Shown in pieces: positions 9,362 to 17,778 of a stretch of 64,000 bases of DNA. Under the pieces are notes generated by a model that had not been told where the DNA came from, made no database searches, and saw only the letters and a program-made list of their open reading frames with translations. This DNA comes from an uncultured Clostridia bacterium (GTDB taxonomy: Bacteria; Bacillota; Clostridia; Oscillospirales; Ruminococcaceae): positions 49,182-113,181 of the forward strand of contig CANQUJ010000006.1 in the NCBI GenBank assembly GCA_947627005.1, in the 5' to 3' direction. The position numbers and the translations under genes were made by a program. The first letter of the stretch is position 1; every line of letters begins with the position of its first letter.

Positions 9362-10264
9362 TTATTCCTTAGCCGCGCTGCCCCACCTTAGAATCCCAAT
9401 CTTTTCGTATGAATCCTTTTCGGTTTCGTTAGGCTTTGCGGCAAATTCGGCGGCAAAGGCAGCGTCTATTTTCGCCTCTTCCGGCAGCTCGCTTAATTCC
9501 GAATAGCCGTCGTTAGCTCTCATTGTGTTAATGACCGCCAAAATCATATGATCCGCTGCGTCGAGCGTATAAGCATATTTGTGACTCGGGTTTCCGCCCA
9601 TCGTCCCAAGTCTCTTTAAAAGCGCGTCTTGAAGCTCTTTAAGCGGCAAAATCTTGCCCTCTTTAACAAGTCCGGCCTTTTCAAGCGAATCTACTATCGA
9701 ATCAATTCTCACTTCTTCTACGGGGCGTTCGTCCTTCTTCCTAAGATTTTCGCTCGATAGGATTTCTTGAATCATTTTGTTAAGCCTTTGCGCCAACTCA
9801 ATTCCGTTTTTTGTTCCCGACGAGAAACATTTGTCGGACATAAGGCGGTATTTGCAAACCGTTCTTAATGTGTCTTCCTGCTGCATATCATATCCGCCCG
9901 CGGATACCAACCTCGACGAATAGGTTTTAAACAGCGAATCAAGCCTCTGGTAGTCTTGCTCTGTATATGGATTCACCGCGTCCCCGATTCCCCAAGTATT
10001 CACATGGCGTTCGTGATCGTCAATGTTGTTTTCCAACACGCCTCTGACGTCTGTGCTGCCGTCAAGGAACCCGAGGGGTTCGTCCTCGTATCTGTCTATG
10101 CCCGCTTTTGCAAGGTGGTTTCTATACTCTGCAAAATTAGCCCACGTCTTCTTTCCCACTACCGAAGGAATATAGGGGAGGTCGTAAAGCATGCAGCAGT
10201 AGAACATCGCGAGATCTGCGCCGACTGCGGAAGCGAGCTCGTCATATCTATCAAAATTGCCCAT
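9362..10264 (-). CDS. Putative small-terminase-like phage protein
   Basis: A 300-residue, mostly helical acidic protein starting at ATG 10264. It ends 13 bases before terL and lies where a small terminase normally sits. The central part (DYQRLDSLFKTYSSRLV..., then DTLRTVCKYRLMSDKC and IQEILSSENLRKKDER) resembles proteins that precede terL in Clostridia phages, as far as can be judged by eye. No clear helix-turn-helix is visible. DNA recognition for packaging is inferred from position. Confidence 0.45.
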   Translation of the reverse strand: MGNFDRYDELASAVGADLAMFYCCMLYDLPYIPSVVGKKTWANFAEYRNHLAKAGIDRYEDEPLGFLDGSTDVRGVLENNIDDHERHVNTWGIGDAVNPYTEQDYQRLDSLFKTYSSRLVSAGGYDMQQEDTLRTVCKYRLMSDKCFSSGTKNGIELAQRLNKMIQEILSSENLRKKDERPVEEVRIDSIVDSLEKAGLVKEGKILPLKELQDALLKRLGTMGGNPSHKYAYTLDAADHMILAVINTMRANDGYSELSELPEEAKIDAAFAAEFAAKPNETEKDSYEKIGILRWGSAAKE

Positions 10265-10283
10265 AATTCACCCTAAAATTCCC

Positions 10284-10335
10284 CAAAAAACAAAAAGGGG
10301 CCTACTCGCCAAGACGAATCTTGACAGGTAAGCCC
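10284..10335 (-). terminator. Intrinsic terminator between small phage gene and terminase genes
   Basis: On the minus strand GGGCTTAC (10335-10328) pairs with GTAGGCCC (10305-10298). Inside is a perfect CAAGA-TTCG-TCTTG hairpin with a UUCG loop (10323-10310). The stem is followed by a T-rich run (10296-10285). It lies between the small gene and the terminase operon, so it could limit read-through or be an antitermination point. Confidence 0.65.
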
Positions 10336-10367
10336 ACTCGCTTTTGATGTGCCCCTACTTGGACACA

Positions 10368-10559
10368 CTATTTAATTTTCAATGCAGAACCGCTGATTCT
10401 TGTATCGCTTGTTTTTTGAGAGGTGCTCTTTTTGATGGTTCTTACAATCTCGCTCGTGATTTTGTAGCCGTCCTTCACGCGCTTAATGGAAACGTCGTTT
10501 CCGGCATTCAGCTGCGCGTTGATAATTTCAAGGTCATCTTCGGTTACGAACATCTTCAT
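10368..10559 (-). CDS. Small phage-region protein of unknown function
   Basis: A 63-residue protein from ATG 10559 (MKMFVTEDDLEIINAQLNAG...), with an AGGGAG site nine bases upstream; a GTG five codons earlier is less likely. It is the first gene after the repeat-containing promoter and is separated from the terminase genes by an intrinsic terminator. The C-terminus is lysine/serine-rich and probably flexible. No family is recognised; a regulatory role is possible but unsupported. Confidence 0.5.
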   Translation of the reverse strand: MKMFVTEDDLEIINAQLNAGNDVSIKRVKDGYKITSEIVRTIKKSTSQKTSDTRISGSALKIK

Positions 10560-10618
10560 AGCGACTCCCTGCACTCAAATCAAGCATTATAGGCGTTTTG
10601 CAGCATATCTACGATTTA

Positions 10619-10682
10619 ATGGTACCACATAAATTTTTCCTTGTCAACACGTTAATGTCGGCTGTCAACACGTTAATGTCGG
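10619..10682 (-). promoter_or_regulatory. Promoter with tandem 20-bp operator-like repeats
   Basis: The sequence TGTCAACACGTTAATGTCGG occurs twice, at 10642-10661 and 10663-10682, a 21-bp period or two helical turns. On the minus strand the first copy contains TTGACA (10647-10642), followed after exactly 17 bases by TACCAT (10624-10619). A regulator bound to the repeats would cover the -35 box. It drives the small phage gene and perhaps the terminase operon. Confidence 0.65.
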
Positions 10683-10847
10683 TATTTGAATAAAATTTTC
10701 ACAGCTGCGGCATTCGGCCCCAAGACGGCGCCATTCTTCTGACAGCCGCTCGAATCCGAAAAATATGTGACAAAAAAATGTGACAAAATACAGTTTGACT
10801 GCTTGAAAAGTCTTGAAACATTTGTGAAAAATCTTTAAATTGTAAGC

Positions 10848-10892
10848 AAAAAAACAAGTAGCTTTTAGCGATTTTGCACTAAAAACTACTTG
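10848..10892 (-). terminator. Intrinsic terminator of tRNA-Ser
   Basis: On the minus strand a 14-bp stem (10892-10879 with 10868-10855, one mismatch) is followed by seven T residues (10854-10848). It begins 11 bases after the tRNA 3' end. Confidence 0.7.
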
Positions 10893-10902
10893 CTTTTTCT
10901 TT

Positions 10903-10994
10903 TGGCGGAGCAGGAGAGATTCGAACTCTCGGACGGCTTATCACCGTCACACGATTTCCAGTCGTGCTCGTTATGACCGCTTCGATACTGCTCC
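10903..10994 (-). tRNA. tRNA-Ser (anticodon GGA)
   Basis: A 92-base tRNA with encoded CCA. The acceptor GGAGCAG pairs with CTGCTCC and the discriminator is G, usual for serine. The anticodon arm is CACGA-CTGGAAA-TCGTG with anticodon GGA. There is a long class II variable arm (GACGG...CCGTC) and a T arm GAGAG-TTCGAAT-CTCTC. Its 3' end faces the phage genes, the usual orientation for integration into a tRNA 3' end. Confidence 0.95.
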
Positions 10995-11085
10995 GTGTCA
11001 TAACATTCATTATTTTCGCAACAATCGGTATTATAACAGATTCGAGAAAAAAATGCAAGCCTTTTTAAAAACTTTTTTCTCGAAC

Positions 11086-11151
11086 TTTCTTAAAATTTAA
11101 TATTTTCTTAAGATTCTCGGGGTTGTTTCTTAATAAATGCCGTGTTATTAT
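11086..11151 (+). promoter_or_regulatory. Promoter with TTTCTTAA direct repeats before the two-component operon
   Basis: TTGTTT (11123-11128), 17 bases, then TATTAT (11146-11151). TTTCTTAA occurs at 11086-11093, 11104-11111 and 11126-11133. The last two are 22 bp apart, two helical turns, and the third overlaps the -35 box. Direct repeats on one helix face are typical for OmpR/PhoB-type regulators, so autoregulation by the downstream regulator is inferred. Confidence 0.6.
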
Positions 11152-11226
11152 ATTTATAACGCCGATGGCGAAGTGGTTTAATAAAGTGGTTTTACAAGTT
11201 TTGCAAAAAGAAAAGGAGAATCGAAA

Positions 11227-11922
11227 GTGTATAACATTCTAATCTGCGACGACGAGCGCGACATAGTTTCGGCGCTGAAAATCTATCTTAAGGGCGAAGA
11301 CTACAACATCTACGAGGCGTATAACGGCGCCGAAGCCCTTAATATCCTTAGGGCGAGAAAGATCCACTGCGTTTTGATGGACATTATGATGCCCGAGGTC
11401 GACGGCATCTCCGCCCTATCCGAACTTCGGGCGTTCACAAACGTCCCGGTCATATTTTTGACCGCGAAGTCGGAGGACATAGACAAAATTGTCGGTCTTA
11501 ACCTCGGGGCGGACGACTATATCACCAAGCCCTTTAATCCGATAGAACTGATCGCGAGGATAAAATCTCATATCCGAAGATACGTTATGCTCGGCAGCCT
11601 TCCGGAAGCTCCCGACTCCATAAGAATCGGCGGGATAGAGATTCACGACTCGGACAGAACGGTTTTGGTCGACGGCGAGCCGATAAAGCTTACCGCAAAG
11701 GAATACGAGATACTCTACTTTTTGATGTCAAACGCGGGGACTCTATACTCCCCCGCCGAGATTTATCGAAAAGTTTGGGGGAACGTTCCGGTCGGGGTCG
11801 ACAACGCCATCGCCGTTCATATCCGCCATCTTCGCGAAAAGATAGAGATAAACCCGGCCGAACCCAGATATTTAAAGGTCGTATGGGGGCGCGGCTATAA
11901 ATTCGACAAAAACGAGGGGTAA
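11227..11922 (+). CDS. OmpR/PhoB-family response regulator
   Basis: A 231-residue regulator starting at GTG 11227 behind AAGGAGA. The receiver domain has the acidic pocket D8-D9, phospho-acceptor D52 (CVLMDIMMPEVDG) and the conserved lysine in DYITKPFNP. The C-terminal half is a winged helix (PIKLTAKEYEILYFLM...HIRHLREKIE...VVWGRGYKF). It resembles VanR. The kinase gene follows 26 bases later. It probably controls its own operon and cell-envelope genes. Confidence 0.92.
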   Translation: MYNILICDDERDIVSALKIYLKGEDYNIYEAYNGAEALNILRARKIHCVLMDIMMPEVDGISALSELRAFTNVPVIFLTAKSEDIDKIVGLNLGADDYITKPFNPIELIARIKSHIRRYVMLGSLPEAPDSIRIGGIEIHDSDRTVLVDGEPIKLTAKEYEILYFLMSNAGTLYSPAEIYRKVWGNVPVGVDNAIAVHIRHLREKIEINPAEPRYLKVVWGRGYKFDKNEG

Positions 11923-11948
11923 ACTCCTCTCGTTCCCGGAGGTATAAT

Positions 11949-14570
11949 ATGAACAACCAAAAAAACAAGCTCCGCGAGCGCGCGGGATTAAAGGCGCTCG
12001 CCGCGGCGCTGGCTTCGCTTTGCCTGTTCGTCTGCTTTGTAAGCGGGGTCTTTAGCGTTATCTGCGTTCAGAACAACGTCTATTTCGAGGATAATCACGA
12101 GACCTTTCTTAAAAACGTCACCGAAAACATTTCGTCGAGGACGGCCTATAACAGCTCGTCGAATTTCCTCGGGCATATAAGCTTTCTCGCGAACGAGGGG
12201 ATAATCAGATACGACGGCGAAAAGCTCGTCTACGACCGCGAAGAGGTCGACAAATACCTCGAAGATTTCCTCCCCGAAAACTGCAACTATATCTTCAACC
12301 TTTATTTGCAGGACGGCAGCGTTATTTTTAGCACGCTCGAGGGCTACGACGGCGGCGATATCGAGGGATATTACCGCTCAGACTCCGACTACTATGCCAA
12401 CAGCGAGCTGAGCGTTTTGACCTGCGACCCGCAGCCCTATGAGAAGACATATTACTACGACAGCGCCCGGGGCGATTTTGCCGAAAGAATATGGAGCATA
12501 CTCGACGGCGAGGGACTTTACAGCGGAAAATTCTACGGAACGATCCTTCACTACGACTATGACAAGGGCATCGTCCCGGAATTTGCCGAGATAGCGACCG
12601 CGGACAATATCAACACCTATAACGTTCAGCTTGACGGCCTCGAATATACCGACAATTACGATATTTTCAGCAAAACAGTCGAAACATACTGCTACAATCT
12701 TCAATACTACGCCGAAGACAGCAGCGGCGCGGGCTATTATTTCCCGATGGTAAGCGTAGAGCATGAAGATGAAGAGGAAACCGAGTCCTACCCCGTCGAC
12801 AGGGCTCAAAACGGCCTTGCGGTTACAGTTGTTCAAGAGTCTAAAGACGGTATTCGGCTTTTGGCCGAAGACGGAAGCCTTTTGGCGCCGGTAGACATCG
12901 CGCTTAAATTCGAGGGCGAATACACCCCGGTGACAAGGATTTACATCGCGGTGGGCCTATTCGTCTCGGATACCCCGACCGTCACCGACGACGTCTTCGC
13001 GGCGACCAAAATAGTCGACATAACCGCGAAATACGCGAATTTCTATCCTGTCGTCTGCGCGATCTCGGGGATAATTCTCATTGTTCTTCTGATATGGCTT
13101 TGCTGCGCGAGCGGATACAGAAAGGGCTCGGATACGCCCTCCCCCATCTGGTTCGACAAGATTCCGTTCGAGCTTTTCATAGCGGCCGGCGTTGTCGCGG
13201 CAAACGCTTTGTACGCGGGCTACCTTTACTGCGCCTACTACATCTGGCGGAGCGGATTGAGAATGTTTACTCTCGCGGCGACCGCGGCGATACTTCTTGC
13301 GGTGTTCGTGTTTATTCCGCTGACCCTTATGACCCTTGCGACCAGAATCAAGACCGGAACGTTTTGGAAGTATTCCGTCGTCGGATTCGTATTTAGGCTT
13401 ATGCTCTCGGCGCTTAGGTTTATTTGGCGCGCGATCTGCTCGATAAGGCTGACTTGGCGTATCTTCCTTGGTATGTCGGCGATATTCGCGGCGGAGATCT
13501 TCGCCTTGGCGCTTTCGGATTTGGGCCGCATCGATTTCTTCTCGATTTTACTGTTAGGCGCGATACATTTTCTTCTGACCTGCTTTTTGATGATCTGGGC
13601 GGAGGGCTATACGCGGATCCGAGACTATGCGAAAAAGGTCTCGGAGGGCGAGCTCGGGTCTAAAATCGACCGAAACTTTTTGTTCGGCGACTTGAGGATA
13701 ACCGCGGATTACCTCGAAGGGATAGACGAAGGGGTCAAAAAGGCGGTCGACGAGAGAATGAGATCCGAGCGCCTTAAAACCGAGCTTATAACAAACGTAT
13801 CTCACGACCTTAAAACCCCGCTGACCTCGATAGTAAACTATATCGACATTCTGTCGAAGGACGAAATCGAGTCGGAGGCCGCGAAGGAACACATAGAGGT
13901 TTTAAAGCGGCAGTCGGCGAGAATGAAAAAGCTTATCGAAGACCTTGTAGAGGTCTCTAAAGCGACGAGCGGAAACGTTTCGGTCAACATCGAGCGCACC
14001 GACGTAAACCTTCTTTTGACCCAGACCATCGCGGAATATTCCGAAAGGCTTGAAGCCGCGAAGCTTGAAACGGTGGTAAAAATCCCGAAGGAAAAGATGA
14101 TCGCCTCGCTCGACGGGCGGCTTATGTGGCGGGTTTTGGACAATATTATGAACAACATCTGCAAATACGCCCTCGCTCATACGAGAGTTTACATCTCGGC
14201 CGAAGACAACGGCGCGTTCGTCAAGCTTAGCTTTAAAAACATCTCGAAATTCCCGATAGAGGTTTCGGGCGAAGACCTTGCCGAGCGGTTCGTTCGGGGC
14301 GACGCCTCTCGGAACACCGAGGGCAGCGGCCTTGGGCTTTCGATTGCGAAAAGCCTTTGCGACCTTCAGGGCGTAGGGTTTATGCTTACGGTCGACGGCG
14401 ACCTTTTCAAGGCCGAGCTTGAAATAGCCAAAATCGGCGACGAAGAGCTTTTTGAAGACGGCGAGGAAGAATTTGCCGCGGACGAAGAGGCTGAAATCGC
14501 CCCCGAGGCCGAGGAAGAAGAAGGAGAAGAAAGCGAATGCGGAAAAACCGAAGAGCAGCCCTTGCAATAG
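11949..14570 (+). CDS. Large membrane sensor histidine kinase
   Basis: An 873-residue kinase starting at ATG 11949 behind GGAGG. One N-terminal membrane segment precedes a ~330-residue extracytoplasmic region. About six further membrane segments lie around residues 355-545. Then come a HAMP-like linker, the H box with H619 (NVSHDLKTPLTS), an N box (NIMNNICKYA) and a G box (GSGLGLSIAKSL). The C-terminus is a ~45-residue, very acidic tail. It is VanS-like in its catalytic part but much longer than VanS (~380 aa). The partner is the regulator just upstream; the signal is unknown. Confidence 0.88.
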   Translation: MNNQKNKLRERAGLKALAAALASLCLFVCFVSGVFSVICVQNNVYFEDNHETFLKNVTENISSRTAYNSSSNFLGHISFLANEGIIRYDGEKLVYDREEVDKYLEDFLPENCNYIFNLYLQDGSVIFSTLEGYDGGDIEGYYRSDSDYYANSELSVLTCDPQPYEKTYYYDSARGDFAERIWSILDGEGLYSGKFYGTILHYDYDKGIVPEFAEIATADNINTYNVQLDGLEYTDNYDIFSKTVETYCYNLQYYAEDSSGAGYYFPMVSVEHEDEEETESYPVDRAQNGLAVTVVQESKDGIRLLAEDGSLLAPVDIALKFEGEYTPVTRIYIAVGLFVSDTPTVTDDVFAATKIVDITAKYANFYPVVCAISGIILIVLLIWLCCASGYRKGSDTPSPIWFDKIPFELFIAAGVVAANALYAGYLYCAYYIWRSGLRMFTLAATAAILLAVFVFIPLTLMTLATRIKTGTFWKYSVVGFVFRLMLSALRFIWRAICSIRLTWRIFLGMSAIFAAEIFALALSDLGRIDFFSILLLGAIHFLLTCFLMIWAEGYTRIRDYAKKVSEGELGSKIDRNFLFGDLRITADYLEGIDEGVKKAVDERMRSERLKTELITNVSHDLKTPLTSIVNYIDILSKDEIESEAAKEHIEVLKRQSARMKKLIEDLVEVSKATSGNVSVNIERTDVNLLLTQTIAEYSERLEAAKLETVVKIPKEKMIASLDGRLMWRVLDNIMNNICKYALAHTRVYISAEDNGAFVKLSFKNISKFPIEVSGEDLAERFVRGDASRNTEGSGLGLSIAKSLCDLQGVGFMLTVDGDLFKAELEIAKIGDEELFEDGEEEFAADEEAEIAPEAEEEEGEESECGKTEEQPLQ

Positions 14571-15406
14571 CCTTTGCGGCGGTTGCGGCGATAATCGCGG
14601 CGGCGGCGGTCATATATATAAACGACACCCTAAGATATATGATAACCGACAGCTTTGCGCGGATCGGAGAGTCGCTCGAAATCAAAGAGGCGGACGAAGA
14701 AACGGTCTCCGTCTCGCTCGAAGACCTTTCAAACGACGAGCGGGTTTCGTTCGACCAGTCGATGATGCTTATAAACGCGGATTTCAAGCTTTCGGAAGAC
14801 TTCGAGCCGGACATTTCGGAATATAAAGACACCGGGGTGTATCTCAATTCCTGCGCAAACGCCGCCTTTGCGGAACTTTCGGCCGAGGTTACCGACCGAT
14901 TCGGCGAGAAGCTTTACGTTTCAAGCTCTTACCGGACTGCGGAGGAGCAGCAAAAAGAGATAGAAGAGGCCGGAGACGTCGCGCAGGAGCTTAACGCGAG
15001 CGAACACCAGGCCGGCCTCGCCCTTGACGTATACGTCAAATATTACGCCGGCGAGGGGTTTTTAAAAAGCGATGTCGGAAAGTGGGTCAACGAAAGCTGC
15101 GACCGCTACGGATTCATCATAAGATACCCCTATTACGGAACCGGCGAGACGGGGATCGGCTACGAGCCTTGGCATATAAGATACATAGGCCTGCCACATT
15201 CCGAGATCATCGCCGAAAATTCGATGACCTTAGAGGGGTACTATTCCTCGCTTGAGATAGGAAAGCTCTATTCCTGCCGCGCGGGCGGAGACGACTGGAT
15301 AATAACCCGCCAGACCGGCGAAAGCTTCGATATCCCGAAAGAGTTTAAAAGCGCGACGGTCTCGTCGGACAATGCCGGAGGATATATTTTAACCTTTAAG
15401 ATATAA
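14537..15406 (+). CDS. VanY-like D-alanyl-D-alanine carboxypeptidase (peptidase M15)
   Basis: A 289-residue protein whose ATG lies inside the kinase gene (34-base overlap), with AAGGAG upstream. One N-terminal membrane anchor (residues ~8-30) precedes the M15 domain. The zinc and catalytic motifs are SSSYRTAEEQ, SEHQAGLALDVY (His and Asp ligands) and EPWHIRYIG (His ligand). It trims the terminal D-Ala of peptidoglycan precursors outside the membrane. Together with the upstream regulator and kinase it forms a VanR-VanS-VanY-like unit. No vanH/A/X genes are present, so glycopeptide resistance is not implied. Confidence 0.85.
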   Translation: MRKNRRAALAIAFAAVAAIIAAAAVIYINDTLRYMITDSFARIGESLEIKEADEETVSVSLEDLSNDERVSFDQSMMLINADFKLSEDFEPDISEYKDTGVYLNSCANAAFAELSAEVTDRFGEKLYVSSSYRTAEEQQKEIEEAGDVAQELNASEHQAGLALDVYVKYYAGEGFLKSDVGKWVNESCDRYGFIIRYPYYGTGETGIGYEPWHIRYIGLPHSEIIAENSMTLEGYYSSLEIGKLYSCRAGGDDWIITRQTGESFDIPKEFKSATVSSDNAGGYILTFKI

Positions 15407-15410
15407 GCTG

Positions 15411-15441
15411 CCCCGGGGCGGAATTTCCGCCTCGGGTTTTT
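15411..15441 (+). terminator. Intrinsic terminator after the carboxypeptidase gene
   Basis: CCCGGGGCGGA (15412-15422) pairs with TCCGCCTCGGG (15426-15436), with one G-T pair and a three-base loop, followed by TTTTTATTTT. Confidence 0.8.
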
Positions 15442-15470
15442 ATTTTGCCGCGAAAAATGGGCGGCGGCAC

Positions 15471-15499
15471 TTGATTTTTCTTTAAAGACGGTGTATGAT
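15471..15499 (+). promoter_or_regulatory. ackA promoter
   Basis: TTGATT (15471-15476), a 17-base spacer and TATGAT (15494-15499), 37 bases before the ackA start. Confidence 0.65.
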
Positions 15500-15535
15500 G
15501 ATTTTGTATGATTTTTCTTTGAAAGGAAGTTTTTT

Positions 15536-16747
15536 ATGAATCTTGTTTTGGTAGTAAACGCGGGGAGCTCGTCTTTGAAATATCAGCTCCTCAATATGGA
15601 CGACGAGACGGTCATCGCAAAGGGAAATTGCGACAGAATCGGAGTCGACGGCCATGTATCGCACAAAGTCCCCTCTAAAAACTACGTCTTCGAGCAGGAC
15701 AGCCCCTTCCCGACCCACACCGAAGCCTTTGAGAAGCTGGTCGAAGTTCTTACGACCGGCGAAGGCAAGGTCATCGACTCGATGAGCGAAATCCACGCCG
15801 TCGGCCACCGCATAGTTCAAGGGGCGGAGATATTCGACCGCGCCTGCATGGTCACCGAAGAGGTCATCGACCAAATCGACGGCCTTTCCGAGCTCGCGCC
15901 GGTCCACAATCACCCCCACGCCCTTGCGCTTAGGGCCTGCACCAAAGTCCTTCCGGCGGGGACCCCGCAGGTAGTCGTATTCGACACCGCTTTCCACCAG
16001 ACTATGCCGCCGAAGGCGTTCCTCTTCGGCCTGCCCTATGAAGACTACAAGGAATACCACGTCCGCAAATACGGCTTCCACGGAACCTCTCACCGCTTCG
16101 TCTCCGCCGCTTTGGCAGAGGCTATGGGAAGAGACATCAAGGACCTCAAGATAGTCTCATGCCACCTCGGCAACGGCTCGTCGATAACCGCTGTCGACGG
16201 CGGAAAATCGGTCGACACCTCAATGGGCTTCACCCCTCTCGACGGTATTCTTATGGGGACCCGCTGCGGCGCGGTCGACCCTTCGGCCGTGACCTTTGTC
16301 ATGGATAAACACGGGTTTGACCCTCACCAGATGTCGGAATATATGAACAAGAAGTCCGGCTTCCTCGGGCTTTCGGGCGTAGGGTCGGACAACCGCGACA
16401 TTCAAAACGCCTGTCTTGAGGGGAACGAGAGGGCTATTTTGACCTCTGACATGCTTCAGTATCAGATTAAGAAATACATCGGCGCATACGCCGCCGCGAT
16501 GAACGGCCTCGACGCGGTCCTCTTTACCGGCGGAATCGGCGAAAATTCGTGGGAGGTCCGCGAGGCGGTCTGCGAGGATATGGAATACTTCGGCATCAAG
16601 ATCGACAAGGCCTATAACAAGACCATTCGCGGCAAGCTTACGAAGATCTCTACTCCCGATTCAAAGATCGAAGTCTGGGTAGTTCCGACCAACGAAGAGC
16701 TTCTTATCGCGCGCGACACCCTTGCGGTCATCGCAGAAAACAAATAA
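15536..16747 (+). CDS. ackA: Acetate kinase
   Basis: A 403-residue enzyme of full family length that interconverts acetyl phosphate plus ADP with acetate plus ATP, yielding ATP in fermentation. The N-terminal signature LVVNAGSSSLKYQLLN is present. The second acetokinase signature is seen around residues 199-218 (HLGNGSSITAVDGGKSVDTS) and the ATP-binding loop in FTGGIGENS. It starts at ATG 15536 behind AAAGGAAG and has its own promoter. No pta gene is adjacent in this window. Its stop overlaps the start of the DUF1294 gene. Confidence 0.96.
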   Translation: MNLVLVVNAGSSSLKYQLLNMDDETVIAKGNCDRIGVDGHVSHKVPSKNYVFEQDSPFPTHTEAFEKLVEVLTTGEGKVIDSMSEIHAVGHRIVQGAEIFDRACMVTEEVIDQIDGLSELAPVHNHPHALALRACTKVLPAGTPQVVVFDTAFHQTMPPKAFLFGLPYEDYKEYHVRKYGFHGTSHRFVSAALAEAMGRDIKDLKIVSCHLGNGSSITAVDGGKSVDTSMGFTPLDGILMGTRCGAVDPSAVTFVMDKHGFDPHQMSEYMNKKSGFLGLSGVGSDNRDIQNACLEGNERAILTSDMLQYQIKKYIGAYAAAMNGLDAVLFTGGIGENSWEVREAVCEDMEYFGIKIDKAYNKTIRGKLTKISTPDSKIEVWVVPTNEELLIARDTLAVIAENK

Positions 16748-17019
16748 TGAGCCCCGCGACATTCGCGCTTATATACTCGGCCGCGGTTTCGGCTGCGGCC
16801 TTTTTCGCCTACGGAGCGGACAAGCGCCGGGCGAAAAGGGGCGAATACCGAATTTCGGAGCGCGCGCTTTTGGCCCTTTCGATATTGGGCGGGGCGGCCG
16901 GCGGGCTTTTGGGAATGAAGGTGTTTCGCCACAAAACAAAGAAAAAGTATTTTTGGGCGGTAAATATTATCGCCCTCGCCGCGCATATCGCGGTTTTGAT
17001 CACTCTTTTAAGAAGCTGA
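16747..17019 (+). CDS. DUF1294 family membrane protein
   Basis: A 90-residue protein whose ATG shares one base with the ackA stop (TAATG). Three hydrophobic segments (residues ~5-20, ~40-56 and ~68-87) surround the family-type motifs YGADKRRAKRGEYRISE and GGAAGGLLGMKVFRHKTKK. Some DUF1294 proteins are fused to cold-shock domains, but this one stands alone. The function is not known. Translational coupling to ackA is likely from the overlap. Confidence 0.85.
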   Translation: MSPATFALIYSAAVSAAAFFAYGADKRRAKRGEYRISERALLALSILGGAAGGLLGMKVFRHKTKKKYFWAVNIIALAAHIAVLITLLRS

Positions 17020-17043
17020 TATTTAATAAAGGAGCTAATAAAT

Positions 17044-17778
17044 ATGAGCTACAAATTCGACGTCGAGCGGGCCTGCGAAGCCTGCGTCGACTGGATACGC
17101 GACTGGTTCGAGGAAAACGGAAAGGGCTGCAACGCGGTCCTCGGAATATCCGGCGGAAAGGACAGCTCGGTGGTCGCGGCGCTTTGCGTTAAAGCGCTCG
17201 GAAAAGAGCGGGTCATCGGGGTTTTGATGCCGCAGGGCGAGCAGTTCGACATCGACTATTCCCGCGAGCTTTGCGAATTTTTGGGGATCAAAAACTACAC
17301 CGTGAACATCGGCAAGACCGTCGAGGCCCTTAAAGAAGCCCTCGGGTTCGTGCCTTCGGTTCAGGCGGCGACTAATCTTCCCCCGCGAATCAGAATGGCG
17401 GCGACTTACGCGGTGGCGCAATCTAACAACGGCAGAGTCGCCAACACCTGCAACCTTTCGGAGGACTGGGTGGGCTACGCCACCCGCTACGGCGACGGCG
17501 CCGGCGATTTTTCGCCGATCTCGCGGTTTACCGTTCAAGAGGTCAAGGCGATGGGCCGCTATCTCGGCCTGCCGGAAAAATTCGTCGAAAAGCCCCCGCT
17601 CGACGGCCTTTGCGGCAAAACCGACGAAGACAACCTCGGCTTTACCTACGCGGTTTTAGACGCGTATATCCGCGAGGGGATCGAGCCCGAGCCGGAGATT
17701 AAGGCGAAGATAGACAGGCTGCACAAACTGAACCTGTTTAAGCTAAAGTATATGGATTGCTTTGAATATGAACCCTAA
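17044..17778 (+). CDS. nadE: NH3-dependent NAD+ synthetase
   Basis: A 244-residue synthetase that amidates deaminated NAD with ammonia and ATP, the last step of NAD synthesis. The N-type PP-loop is GISGGKDSSVVAAL (residues ~36-49). KTDEDNLGFTYAVLD near the C-terminus is also family-typical. There is no N-terminal glutaminase domain, so it is the ammonia-only type. It starts at ATG 17044 behind AAGGAG. The last eleven bases overlap the next gene. Confidence 0.93.
   Translation: MSYKFDVERACEACVDWIRDWFEENGKGCNAVLGISGGKDSSVVAALCVKALGKERVIGVLMPQGEQFDIDYSRELCEFLGIKNYTVNIGKTVEALKEALGFVPSVQAATNLPPRIRMAATYAVAQSNNGRVANTCNLSEDWVGYATRYGDGAGDFSPISRFTVQEVKAMGRYLGLPEKFVEKPPLDGLCGKTDEDNLGFTYAVLDAYIREGIEPEPEIKAKIDRLHKLNLFKLKYMDCFEYEP

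Noticed and set aside
10762..10790. Two ATGTGACAAAA repeats 13 bp apart as an origin or iteron set
   Set aside because: Only two short copies in AT-rich DNA beside a terminator; too little to call a replication or att site.
11227..15406. Vancomycin resistance cluster
   Set aside because: Only regulator, kinase and a VanY-like enzyme are present; the vanH, vanA/B-type ligase and vanX genes are absent.
16747..17192. Plus-strand 156-residue frame overlapping ackA, DUF1294 and nadE
   Set aside because: Shadow frame, very Arg/Gly-rich, no RBS; conserved proteins occupy the region.
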